A stretch of 64,000 nt of DNA from Chamaelirium japonicum (lineage: Eukaryota > Streptophyta > Magnoliopsida > Liliales > Melanthiaceae): assembly GCA_947650365.1 (NCBI GenBank), contig CANTAL010000101.1:682001-746000 (forward strand), read 5' to 3'. Positions 38,895 through 52,849 of the stretch are shown piece after piece. The notes under the pieces are model-generated. The model had not been told where the DNA came from. It saw only the letters and a program-made list of their open reading frames with translations, and made no database searches. Position numbers and translations under genes: made by a program. The stretch's first letter is position 1. Each line of letters begins with the position of its first letter.

Positions 38895-39948
38895 TGTTCG
38901 GGGGATTTTTTCGCTGGTCCGGGCGGGCTGCCTGGAAGACAAAGAAAAAGCGTTAGAACGGCTGGCTCCCTTCGGAGCGCAGACCCTCCGACGCTCAAGT
39001 CAGTCTCGATTGCACGACGACGAGCTTTAGTGGACCAAAGTGGAAGGAAATAGGGTTTCGAACCTGTACTATGGAGCCTGGGGGTGAGCATTTATAGCAA
39101 TCGGCGGCCTACCGTGGCCCGACACGTGGAGATTCTTCCAGGGCCTTCTAGACCCCCACGATCCGGCTCGCGTGGGTCTCTGTCAGTCCTTGGTACTCAC
39201 GCCCTGACATTCTTTGTCACCGAGCCTGCCAGGCGGTTTGAGTGGGGAAGAGCATCTTTCTTGTCACTGCCAGGTGGCTATTCTGGAATGTTCAAGTCTG
39301 GGAGGTCTCGAACTGATTCGAGCGGGCTTCCGTGGACCACGTTTGTCCATGTAGCTTCCGTGGGGTTTCGACACCTGGCATCCTTTCATACATTGTGGGC
39401 GACCTCCGATGGGGAGCTAAGGCGAGCTCGCCCTCCATTGCTCCGCCTTCTCTTCCACATCTATCAAGAGTCGGACCTCGCAGGAGCGACCTCTTCGATA
39501 AACTAGGGAGTTCTGGCGAGCTTGGGCGAGCTCCTGAGCGAGCTTGGGCGAGCTCCTGCGCAAGCTTGGGCGAGCTCCTGCGTGAGCTAGGGGCGTTTGT
39601 GGTGCCGGTATCTTTGTTATGCATGTCGGTCTAACTCCCGCTACCACTGCAAACGAGTTCTCGCGCGGGCTTGGCGAGCTCCTAGGCGAGCTCAGGCAAG
39701 CTCCTGAGCGAGCTTAGGCGAGCTCTTGGGCGAGCTTAGGTGAGCTCCTGGGCAAGCTCAGGCGAGCTCTAGCGAGCTTAGGTGAGCTCCTGGGCGAGCT
39801 CAGGCGAGCTCCAGCGTGCTTAGGCGAGCTCATAAGAGTGCTCTTTGCCTAGGCCCCTTCAGCCCAATGTGGATCTCGCTCCCTGTCAAGGTGATTTGGT
39901 GAGCACGGATGGGACGAACTCCAGGGCAGATTTGAGCTACCCCCAACA
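38895..39948 (-). repeat. 5' LTR (1,054 bp)
   Basis: The 5' LTR in element orientation, since it adjoins the primer binding site. On the minus strand it starts TGTTGGGGG and ends CCCCCGAACA. It contains a TATA box (39090-39096) and a G-box upstream of it (39123-39128). A GAGCT-rich 22-bp tandem repeat occupies about 39510-39835. Over its first 755 bases from the TGTTCGGGGG end it differs from the other LTR at about 20 positions, mostly transitions, with no gaps. It is 88 bp shorter than the 3' LTR, all within the 22-bp repeat block. Confidence 0.95.
39090..39096 (-). promoter_or_regulatory. LTR TATA box (gag-pol promoter), with upstream G-box
   Basis: The minus strand reads TATAAAT about 195 bases before the LTR end, a plausible position for the U3 core promoter. 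A CACGTG G-box lies about 30 bases upstream at 39123-39128. Both are conserved in the other LTR at 26361-26367 and 26394-26399. Function is inferred from sequence and position only. Confidence 0.65.
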
Positions 39949-39953
39949 CGATC
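39949..39953. repeat. Target site duplication, right copy (CGATC)
   Basis: CGATC directly after the terminal CA of the right LTR matches 26161-26165 exactly. The following CATTCTAATTC continues the interrupted satellite unit. Confidence 0.93.
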
Positions 39954-41499
39954 CATTCTAATTCATTCATACAATCCATTCTAATTCATTCGCACGAATG
40001 TATCCATTCTAATTAATTCGTACGATCCATTCTAATTCATTCGTATGATCCATTCTTATTCATTCGCACGATCCAGTCTAATGGATACGCACGATCCATT
40101 CTAATTCATTCGCACGAATGTATCCATTCTAATTCATTCGTACGATCCATTCTAATTCATATGCACAAAAGTATCCATTCTAATCCATTCGTAGGATCCA
40201 TTCTAATCCATTCGTACGATCCATTCTAATTCATTCGTACGATCCATTCTAATTCATTCGCTCGAATGTATCCATTCTAATCCATTTGTACGATCCATTC
40301 TAATCCATTAGTACGATCCATTCTAATTCATTCGCACAAATGTCTCCATTCTAATTCATTCGTATGATCCATTCTAATTCATTCGCACGATCCATTCTAA
40401 TTCATTCGTACGATCCATTCGAATTCATTCGCACGATCCATTCTAATTCATTCGTACGATCCATTCTAATTCATTCGTACGATCCATTCTAATTCATTCG
40501 CACGATCCATTCTAATTCATTCGTATAATCTATTCTATTTCATTCGTACGATCCATTCTTACTCATTCGTATGATCCATTCTAATTCATTCGGACGAATG
40601 TATCCATTCTAATTTATTCGTACGATCCATTCTAATTCATTCGTACAATCCATTCTAATTCATTCGTACAATCCATTCTTACTCATTCGTATGATCCATT
40701 ATGGATACATTCGTGCGAATGAATTAGAATGGATCATACGAATGAGTAAGAATGGATTGTACGAATGAAATAGAATGGATCATACGATCCATTCTAATTC
40801 ATTCGTACGATCCATTCTAATTCATTCGCACAAATGTATCCATTCTAATTCATTCGTACGATCCATTCTAATTCATTCGCACGATCTGTTCTTATTCATT
40901 CGCACAATCCATTCTAATTCATTCGCACGAATATATCCATTCTAATTCATTCATACAATCCATTCTAATTTATTCGTATGATCCATTCTAATTAATTCGT
41001 ATGATCCATTCTAATTAGAATGGATCGTACGAATGAATTAGAATGGATCGTACGAATGAATTAGAATGGATCTTACGAATGAATTAGAATGGATCGTACG
41101 AATGAATTAGAATGGATCGTACGAATGAATTAGAATGGATACATTTGTGTGAATGAATTAGAATGGATCGGACGAATGAATTAGAATGGATCGTACGAAT
41201 GAATTAGAATGGATCAAATGAATGAATTAGAATGGTTATATTCATGCGAATGAATTAGAATGGATCGTACGAATGGATTAGAATGGATCGTACGAATGGA
41301 TTAGAATGGATCGTATGAATGGATTAGAATGGATACATTCGAGCGAATGAATTAGAATGGATCGTACGAATGAATTAGAATGGATCGTACGAATGGATTA
41401 GAATGGATCCTACGAATGGATTAGAATGGATACCTTTGTGCATATGAATTAGAATGGATCGTACGAATGCATTAGAATGGATCATATTAATGAATTAGA

Positions 41500-43440
41500 A
41501 TGGATACATTCGTGCGAATGAATTAGAATGGATCGTACGAATGAATTAGAATGGATCATACGAATGGATTAGAATGGATCCTACGAATGGATTAGAATGG
41601 ATACCTTTGTGCATATGAATTAGAATGGATCGTACGAATGAATTAGAATGGATCATATTAATGAATTAGAATGGATCGTACGATTGAATTAGAATGGATA
41701 CATTCGTGCACGATCCATTCTAATTCATTCGCACGAATGTATCCATTCTAATTCATTCGTACGATCCATTCTAATTCATTAATATGATCCATTCTAATTC
41801 ATTCGTACGATCCATGCTAATTCATATGCACAAAGGTATCCATTCTAATTCATTCGTACGATCCATTCTAATTCAGGATCGTACGAATGAATTAGAATGG
41901 ATACATTCGTGTGAATGAATTAGAATTGATCGTACGAATGAATTAGAATGGATCGTATGAATGAATTAGAATGGATCGTACGAATGAATTAGAATGGATC
42001 GTATGAATGAATTAGAATGGATCGTACGAATGAATTAGAATGGATGGTATGAATGAATTAGAATAGATACATTCGTGCGAATGAATTAGAATGGATTGTG
42101 CGAATGAATAAGAACAGATCGTGAGAATGAATTAGAATGGATCATACCAATGAATTAGAATGGATCGTGTGAAAGAATTAGAATAGATCGTACGAATGAA
42201 TTAGAATGGATCGTGTGAATGAATTAGAATGGATCGTACGAATGAATTAGAATGGATACATTTGTGCGAATGAATTCGAATGGATCGTACGAATGAATTA
42301 GAATGGATCGTACGAATGAATTAGAATGGATCGTGCGAATGAATTAGAATGGATCGTACGAATGAATTAGAATGGATCGTACGAATGAACTAGAATGGAT
42401 ACATTCGTGCGAATGAATTAGAATGGATCATATGAATGAATTAGAATGGATCGTACGAATGAATTAGAATGGATCTTACGAATGAATTAGAATGGATCGT
42501 ACGAATGAATTAGAATGGATCGTACGAATGAATTAGAATGGATACATTCGTGCGAATGAATTAGAATGGATCGGACGAATGAATTAGAATGGATCGTACG
42601 AATGAATTAGAATGGATCGTACGAATGAATTAGAATGGATACATTCGTCCGAATGAATCAGAATGGATCATACGAATGAGTAAGAATGGATCGTATGAAT
42701 GAAATAGAATAGATTGTACGAATGAATTAGAATGGATTCGTACGAATGAATTAGAATGGATACATTCGTGCGAATGAAATAGAAATGATCGTACCAATGA
42801 GTAAGAATGGATCGTACGAATGAAATAGAATGGATTGTGCGAATGAATTAGAATGGATCGTACGAATGAATTAGAATGGATCGTGTGAAAGAATTAGAAT
42901 GGATTGTATGAATGAATTAGAATAGATCGTATGAATGAATTAGAATGGATCGTACGAATGAATTAGAATGGATCGTACGAATGAATTTGAATGGATCGTA
43001 TGAATGAATTAGAATGGATATATTCGTGCGAATGAATTAGAATGGATACATTCGTGCGAAAGAATTAGAATAGATCGTATGAATGAATTAGAATGGATCC
43101 AATGAATGAATTAGAATGGATCGTGCGAATGAATTAGAATGGATCGTACGAATGAATTAGAATAGATCGTACGAATGAATTAGAATGGATCGTACGAAGG
43201 AATTAGAATGGATCGTACGAATGAATTAGAATGGATATATTCGTGGAAATGAATTAGAATGGATCGTATGAATGTATTAGAATGGATCGTATGAGTGAAT
43301 TAGAATGGATCGTACGAATGAATTAGAATGGATTGTATGAATGAATTAGAATGGATCGTACGAATGAATTAGAACAGATCGTGCGAATGAATTAGAATGG
43401 ATCGTACGAATGAATTAGAATGGATCGTACGAATGAATTA
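41500..43440. repeat. 2,040-bp tandem duplication, copy 1
   Basis: This segment recurs at a constant offset of 2,040 bases from about 43540. Matching landmarks include the F-orientation islet at 41707-41873, the TAATTCAGGATCG junction at 41873 and the GTATGAGTG variant near 43290. The constant offset over about 1.9 kb shows a duplication of a long block of mixed 23- and 28-bp units. Confidence 0.9.
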
Positions 43441-43539
43441 GAATGGATCAAATGAATGAATTAGAATGGTTTCATTCATGCGAATGAATTAGAATGGATC
43501 GTACGAATGGATTAGAATGGATCGTACGAATGGATTAGA

Positions 43540-45480
43540 ATGGATACATTCGAGCGAATGAATTAGAATGGATCGTACGAATGAATTAGAATGGATCGTA
43601 CGAATGGATTAGAATGGATCCTACGAATGGATTAGAATGGATACCTTTGTGCATATGAATTAGAATGGATCGTACGAATGAATTAGAATGGATCATATTA
43701 ATGAATTAGAATGGATCGTACGAATGAATTAGAATGGATACATTCGTGCACGATCCATTCTAATTCATTCGCACGAATGTATCCATTCTAATTCATTCGT
43801 ACGATCCATTCTAATTCGTTAATATGATCCATTCTAATTCATTCGTACGATCCATTCTAATTCATATGCACAAAGGTATCCATTCTAATTCATTCATACG
43901 ATCCATTCTAATTCAGGATCGTACGAATGAATTAGAATGGATACATTCGTGTGAATGAATTAGAATTGATCGTACGAATGAATTAGAATGGATCGTACGA
44001 ATGAATTAGAATGGATCGTACGAATGAATTATAATGGATCGTATGAATGAATTGGAATGGATACATTCGTGCGAATGAATTAGAATGGATTGTGCGAATG
44101 AATAAGAACAGATCGTGCGAATGAATTAGAATGGATCGTACCAATGAATTAGAATGGATCGTGTGAAAGAATTAGAATGGATCGTACGAATGAATTAGAA
44201 AGGATCGTGCGAATGAATTAGAATGGATCGTACGAATGAATTAGAATGGAAACATTTGTGCGAATGAATTAGAATGGAGCGTACGAATGAATTTGAATGG
44301 ATCGTATGAATGAATTAGAATGGATCGTACGAATGAATTAGAATGGATCGTGCGAATGAATTAGAATGGATCGTACGAATGAATTAGAATGGATCGTACG
44401 AATGAACTAGAATGGATACATTCGTGCGAATGAATTAGAATGGATCGTACGAATGAATTAGAATAGATCGTACGAATGAATTAGAATGGATCTTACGAAT
44501 GAATTAGAATGGATCGTACGACTGAATTAGAATGGATCGTACGAATGAATTAGAATGGATACATTTGTGCAAATGAATTAGAATGGATCGAACGAATGAA
44601 TTAGAATGGATCGTACGAATGAATTAGAATGGATCGTACGAATAAATTAGAATGGATCGTACGAATAAATTAGAATGGATACATTCGTCCGAATGAATTA
44701 GAATGGATCATACGAATGAGTAAGAATGGATCATACGAATGAAATAGAATAGATTGTACGAATGAATTAGAATGGATTCGTACGAATGAATTAGAATGGA
44801 TACGTTCGTGCGAATGAATTAGAATGGATCGTACCAATGAGTAAGAATGGATCGTACGAATGAAATAGAATGGATTGTGCGAATGAATTAGAATGGATCG
44901 TACGAATGAATTAGAATGGATCGTGTGAAAGAATTAGAATGGATTATATGAATGAATTAGAATAGATCGTATGCATGAATTAGAATGGATCATACGAATG
45001 AATTAGAATGGATCGTACGAATGAATTAGAATGGATCGTATGAATGAATTAGAATTGATACATTCGTGCGAATGAATTAGAATGGATGCATTCGTGTGAA
45101 TGAATTAGAATAGATCGTATGAATGAATTAGAATGGATCCTATGAATGAATTAGAATGGATCGTGCGAATGAATTAGAATGGATCGTACGAATGAATTAG
45201 AATAGATCGTATGAATGAATTAGAATGGATCGTACGAAGGAATTAGAATGGATCGTACGAATGAATTAGAATGGATATATTCGTGCAAATGAATTAGAAT
45301 GAATCGTATGAATATATTAGAATAGATCGTATGAGTGAATTAGAATGGATCGTACGAATGAATTAGAATGGATTGTATGAATGAATTAGAATGGATCATA
45401 CGAATAAATTAGAACTGATCGTGCGAATGAATTAGAATAGATCGTACGAATGAATTAGAATGGATCGTGTGAATGAATTA
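43540..45480. repeat. 2,040-bp tandem duplication, copy 2
   Basis: Second copy of 41500-43440. Line-by-line comparison shows the same order of variants and the same two strand switches, with scattered substitutions. Similarity ends just after 45480, where the two copies carry different units. Confidence 0.9.
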
Positions 45481-48400
45481 GAATGGATCGTACGAATGAA
45501 TTAGAATGGATACATTTGTACGAATGAATTAGAATGGATCGTACGAATGAATTAGAATGGATCGTATGAATGAATTAGAATGGATCGTACGAATGAATTA
45601 GAATGGATCATGCGAATGAATTAGAATGGATCATACGAATGAATTAGATTGGATCGTGTGAAAGAATTAGAATGGATCGTACGAATGAATTAGAATGGAT
45701 CGTTCTAATGAATTAGAATTGATCGAACGAATGAATTAGCATGGATCGTGCTAATGAATTAGAATGGATCGTACGAATGAATTGGAATGGATCGTGCGAA
45801 TGAATTAGAATGGATCGTACGAATGAATTAGAATGGATACATTTGTGCGAATGAATTAGAATGGATCGTACGAATGAATTAGAATGGATCATATGAATGA
45901 ATTAGAATGGATCATGCGAATGAATTCGAATGGATCGTAGGAATTTATTCTAATTCATTCATACAATCCATTCTAATTGTTTCACACGATCCATTCTAAT
46001 TCATTCGTACGTTCCATTCTAATTCATTAGCACGATCCATGCTAATTCATTCCTTCGATCAATTCTAATTCATTAGCACAATCCATTCTAATTTATTCGT
46101 ACGGTCCATTCTAATTCATTCGCACGATCCATTCTAATTCATTCATAGGATCCATTCTAATTCATTCATACGATCTATTCTAATTCTTTCGCACGAATGT
46201 ATCCATTCTAATTCATTCGCACGAATGTATCCATTCTAATTCATTCGTACGATCCATTCTAATTCATTCGTATGATCCATTCTAATTCATTCGTACGATC
46301 TATTCTAATTCATTCATACAATCCATTCTAATTCTTTCACACGATCCATTCTAATGCATTCGTACGATCCATTCTAATTCATTCGCACAATCCATTCTAT
46401 TTCATTCGTACGATCCATTCTTACTCATTGGTACGATCCATTCTAATTCATTCGCACGAATGTATCCATTCTAATTCATTCATACGAATCCATTCTAATT
46501 CATTCGTACAATCTATTCTATTTCAATCGTACGATCCATTCTTACTCATTCGTATGATCCATTCTAATTCATTCGGACGAATGTATCCATTCTAATTTAT
46601 TCGTACGATCCATTCTAATTCATTCGTACGATCCATTCTAATTCATTCGTCCGATCCATTCTAATTCATTCGCACGAATGTATCCATTCTAATTCATTCG
46701 TACGATCCATTCTAATTCATTCGTACGATCCATTCTAATTCATTCGTAAGATCCATTCTAATTCATTCGTACGATCCATTCTAATTCAATCGTACGATCC
46801 ATTCTAATTCATTCGCACGAATGTATCCATTCTAGTTCATTCGTACGATCCATTCTAATTCATTCGTACGATCCATTCTAATTCATTCATACGATCCATT
46901 CTAATTCATTCGTACGATCCATTCTAATTCATTCGCACAAATGTATCCTTTCTAATTCATTCGTACGATCCATTCTAATTCATTCGCACGATCCATTCTA
47001 ATTCATTCGTACGATCCATTCTAATTCTTTCACACGATCCATTCTAATTCATTCGTACGATCCATTCTAATTCATTCGCACGATCCATTCTAATTCATTC
47101 GTATGATCCATTCTAATTCATTCATACGATCCATTCTAATTCATTCGTACGATCCATTCTAATTCATTCGCACAAATGTATCCATTCTAATTCATTCGTA
47201 CGATCCATTCTAATTCATTCGTACGATCCATTCTAAATCATTCGTATGATCCATTCTAATTAATTCGTATGATCCATTCTAATTCATTCGTACGATCTAT
47301 TCTAATTCATTCATACAATCCATTCTAATTCATTCGCACGAATGTATCCATTCTAATTAATTCGTACGATCCATTCTAATTCATTCGTATGATCTATTCT
47401 TATTCATTCGCACGATCCATTCTAATTCATTCGCACGAATGTATCCATTCTAATTCATTCGTACGATCCATTCTAATTCATTAATATGATCCATTCTAAT
47501 TCATTCGTACGATCTATTCTAATTCATATGCACAAAGGTATCCATTCTAATTCATTCGCACGAAAGAATTAGAATGGATTGTATGAAAGAATTAGAATGG
47601 ATCGTGCGAATGAATTAGAATGGATCGTACGAAGGAATTAGAATGGATCGTACGAAGGAATTAGAATGGATCATACGAATGAGTAAGAATGGATTGTACG
47701 AATGAATTAGAATGGATCATACGAATGAATTAGAATGGATCATACGAATTAATTAGAATGGATCATATGAATGAATTAGAATGGATCGTACGAATGAATT
47801 AGAATGGATACATTCGTGCGAATGAATTAGAATGGATCGTACGAATGAATTAGAATGGATACATTTGTGCGAATGAATTAGAATGGATTGTACGAATAAA
47901 TTAGAATGGATCGTATGAATGAATTAGAATGGATCGTACGAATGAATTAGAATGGATCGTGCGAATGAATTAGAATGGATCGTACGAATGAATTAGAATA
48001 GATCGTACGAATGAACTAGAATGGATACATTCGTGCAAATGAATTAGAATGGATCGTACGAATGAATTAGAATGGATCGTACGAATAAATTAGAATGGAT
48101 CTTACGAATGAATTAGAATGGATCGTACGAATGAATTAGAATGGATACATTCGTGCGAATGAATTAGAATGGATCGGACGAATGAATTAGAATGGATCGT
48201 ACGAATGAATTAGATTGGATCGTACGAATAAATTAGAATGGATACATTCGTCCGAATGAATTAGAATGGATCATACGAATGAGTAAGAATGGATCGTACG
48301 AATGAAATAGAATCGATTGTACGAATGAATTAGAATGGATCCTACGAATGAATTAGAATGGATCGTGTAAAAGAATTAGATTGGATTGTATGAATGAATT

Positions 48401-51400
48401 AGAATGGATCGTATGAATGAATTAGAATGGATCGTGCGAATGAATTCGAATGGATCGTACGAATTCATTCTATTTCATTCGTACGATCCATTTTAATTCA
48501 TATGCACAAATGTATCCATTCTAATTCATTCGTACGATCCATTCTAATTCAGTATCATACGAATGAAATAGAATGGATACATTCGTGCGAATGAATTAGA
48601 ATTGATCATACGAATGAGTAAGAATGGATCGGACTAATGAATTAGAATGGATCGTACGAATGAATTAGAATGGATCAAATGAATGAATTAGAATGGTTAC
48701 ATTCATGCGAATGAATTAGAATGGATCGTTCGAATGAAGTAGAATAGATCGTATGAATGAATTAGAATGGATACATTCGTGCGAATGAACTAGAATGAAT
48801 CGTATGAATGAATTAGAATAGATTGTGCGAATGAATTAGAATGGATCGTACGAATGAATTAGAATGGATACATTCGTGCGAATAAATTAGAATGGATTGT
48901 ATAAATGAATTAGAATGGATCGTACGAATGAATTAGAATGGATCGTACGAATGAATTAGAATAGATTGCACGAATGAATTAGAATGGATCGTGCGAATGA
49001 AATAGAATGGATACAAATGAATTAGAATGGATCATACGAATGAAATAGAATGACGATCCATTCTTACTCATTCGTATGATCCATTCTAATTTATTCGCAC
49101 GAATGTATCCATTCTAATTCATTCGTACGTCTAATTCATTCGTACGGTCCATTCTAATTCATTCGCACAATCCATTCTATTTCATTCGTACGGTCCATTC
49201 TTACTCATTCGTATGATCCATTATGGATACATTCGTGCGAATGAATTAGAATGGATCATACGAATGAGTAAGAATGGATCGTACGAATGAAATAGAATGG
49301 ATTGTGCGAATGAATTAGAATGGATCGTACGAATGAATTTGAATGGATCGTGTGAAAGAATTAGAATGGATTGTATGAATGAATTACAATAGATCGTATG
49401 AATGAATTAGAATGGATCGTACGAATGAATTAGAATGGATCGTACGAATGAATTAGAATGGATACATTCGCGAATGAATTAGAATAGATCGTACGAATGA
49501 ATTAGAATGGATCGTACGAATGAATTAGAATGGATCTTACGAATGAATTAGAATGGATCATACGAATGAATTAGAATGGATCGTACGAATGAATTAGAAT
49601 GGATACATTTGTGCGAATGAATTAGAATGGATCGTGCTAATGAATTAGAATTGATCGAACGAATGAATTAGCATGGATCGTGCTAATGAATTAGAATGGA
49701 ACGTACGAATGAATTAGAATGGATCGTGTGAAAGAATTAGAATGGATTGTATGAATGAATTAGAATAGATCGTATGAATGAATTAGAATGGATTGTACGA
49801 ATGAATTAGAATGGATCGTATGAATGAATTAGAATGGATCGTACGAATGAATTAGAATGGATACATTCGTGCGAATGAATTAGAATGGATACATTCGTGC
49901 GAAAGAATTATAATAGATCGTATGAATGAATTAGAATGGATCCTATGAATGAATTAGAATGGATCGTGCGAATGAATTAGAATGGATCGTACGAATCAAT
50001 TAGAATGGATCGTGCTAATGAATTAGAATTGATCGAACGAATGAATTAGCATGGATCGTGCTAATGAATTAGAATGGAACGTACGAATGAATTAGAATGG
50101 ATCGTGTGAAAGAATTAGAATTGATTGTATGAATGAATTAGAATGAATTCGTACGATCCATTCGAATTTATTCGCACGATCCATTCTAATTCATTCATAC
50201 TATCCATTATAATTCATTCGTACGATCCATTCTAATTCATTCGCACAAATGTATCCATTCTAATTCATTCGCACAAATGTATCCATTCTAATTCATTCGT
50301 ACAATTCATTCTTACTCATTCATATGATCCATTCTAATTCATTCGTACGACCCATTCTAATCCATTCGTACGATCTATTCTAATTCATTCGCATGAATGT
50401 AACCATTCTAATTCATTCATTTGATCTATTCTAATTCATTCGTACGATCCATTCTAATTCATTCGTCCGATCCATTCTAATTTATTCGCACGAATGTATC
50501 CATTCTAATTCATTCATACGATCCATTCTAATTCATTCGTACGACCCATTCTAATTCATTCGCACAATCCATTCTAATTCATTCGTACGATCCATTCTAT
50601 TTCATTCTAATTCTTTCACACGATCCATTCTAATCCATTCTAATTCTTTCACACGATCCATTCTAATTCATTCGTACGTTCCATTCTAATTCATTAGCAT
50701 GAACCATGCTAATTCTTTCGTTCGATCAATTCTAATTCTTTATCACGATCCATTCTAATTCATTCGTATGATCCATTCTAATTCATTCGTACGATCCATT
50801 CTAATTCATTCGCACGATCCATTCTAATTCAATCATAGGATCCATTCTAATTCATTCATACGATCTATTCTAATTCTTTCGCACGAATGTATCCATTCTA
50901 ATTCATTCGCACGAATGTATCCATTCAAATTCATTCGTACGATCCATTCTAATTCATTCGTACGATCCATTCTAATTCATTCGTACGATCCATTCTAATT
51001 CATTCATACGATCTATTCTAATTCATTCATACAATCCATTCTAATTCTTTCACACGATCCATTCTAATTCATTCGTACGATCCATTCTAATTCATTCGCA
51101 CAATCCATTCTATTTCATTCGTACGATCCATTCTTACTCATTGGTACAATCCATTCTAATTCATTCATACGAATGTATCCATTCTAATTCATTTGTACGA
51201 ATCCATTCTAATTCATTCGTACAATCTATTCTATTTCATTCGTACGATCCATTCTTACTTATTCGTATGATCCATTCTAATTCATTCGGACGAATGTATC
51301 CATTCTAATTCATTCGTACGATCCATTCTAATTCATTCGTATGATTCATTCTAATTCATTTGTCCGATCCATTCTAATTCATTCGCACGAATGTATCCAT

Positions 51401-52849
51401 TCTAATTCATTCGTACGATCCATTCTAATTCATTCGTACGATCCATTCTAATTCATTCGTACGATCCATTCTAATTCACTCATACGATCCATTCTAATTC
51501 ATTCATACGATCCATTCTAATTCATTTGCACGAATATATCCATTCTAATTCATTCGTACGATCACGAATGTATCCATTCTAGTTCATTCGTACGATCCAT
51601 TCTAATTCATTCATACGATCCATTCTAATTCATTCATACGATCTTTTCTAATTCATTCATACAATCTATTCTAATTCTTTCACACGATCCATTCTAATTC
51701 ATTCGTACGATTCATTCGTAGGATCCATTCTAATTCATTCGTATGATCCATTCTAATTCATTCGCACGAATGTATCCATTCGTACGATCCATTCTAATTC
51801 ATTCGTACGATCCATTCTAATTCATTTGCACGATCCATTCTAATTCATTCGTACGATCCATTCTAATTCATTCATACGATCCATTCTAATTCATTCGCAC
51901 GAATGTATCCATTATGAATGAATTAGAATGGATCGTGCGAATGAATTCGAATGGATCGCATGATCCATTCGAATAGAATGGATCGTATGAATGAATTAGA
52001 ATGGATCGGGCGAATGAATTAGAATGGATTGTAGGAATGAATTAGAATGGATCGTATGAATGAATTAGAATGGATCGTATGAATGAATTAGAATGGATCG
52101 TGTGAATGAATTAGAATGGATCGTACGAATGAATTAGAATGGATCGTACTAATGAATTAGAATGGATCATACGAATGAATTAGAAGGGATCGTGCGAATG
52201 AATTAGAATGGATCATACGAATGAATAAGAATGGATCGGACGAATGAATTAGAATGGATCGTACGAATGAATTAGAATGGATCAAATGAATGAATTAGAA
52301 TGAATTAGAATGAAATAAAATGGATCGTACGAATGAATTAGAATGGATTATACGAATGAATTAGAATAGATCGTACGAATGAATTAGAATGGATCGTACA
52401 AAGGAATTAGAATGGATCGTACGAATGAATTAGAATGGATATATTCGTGCAAATGAATTAGAATGGGTCGTATGAATATATTAGAATGGATCGTATGAGT
52501 GAATTAGAATGGATCGTACGAATGAATTAGAATGAATCGTATGAATGAATTAGAATGGATACATCCGTGTGAATGAATTAAAATGGATCGTATGAATGAA
52601 TTAGAATTGATTTTGTGAATGAATTAGAACTGATCGTACGAATGAATTAGAATGGATACATTCGTGCGAATGAATTAGAATGGATTGTATGAATGAATTA
52701 AAATGCATCGTACAAATGAATTAGAATGGATCGTATAAGTGAATTAGAATGGATACGAAGGAATTAGAATGGATCGTACGAAGGAATTAGAATGGATCAT
52801 ACGAATGAAATAGAATGGATCGTACGAATGAATTAGAATGGATCGTACG

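Larger units (their letters stand above)
26166..39948 (-). mobile_element. Ty3/gypsy Tat-lineage LTR retrotransposon, 13.8 kb, minus strand
   Basis: A complete-length but mutated element inserted in the satellite. The LTRs begin TGTTGGGGG and end CCCCCGAACA on the minus strand, so they follow the TG...CA rule with an imperfect terminal inverted repeat. A tRNA primer site follows the 5' LTR and a purine tract precedes the 3' LTR. Domain order is gag, aspartic protease, RT, RNase H, a second archaeal-type RNase H, then integrase. Integrase last indicates Ty3/gypsy. The second RNase H and the antisense gene between integrase and the 3' LTR indicate the plant Tat lineage (Retand/RIRE-like). The element is much richer in GC than its satellite surroundings. 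It cannot make its own full proteins because of internal stops, but its cis signals look intact, so mobilisation in trans is conceivable. Confidence 0.96.
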
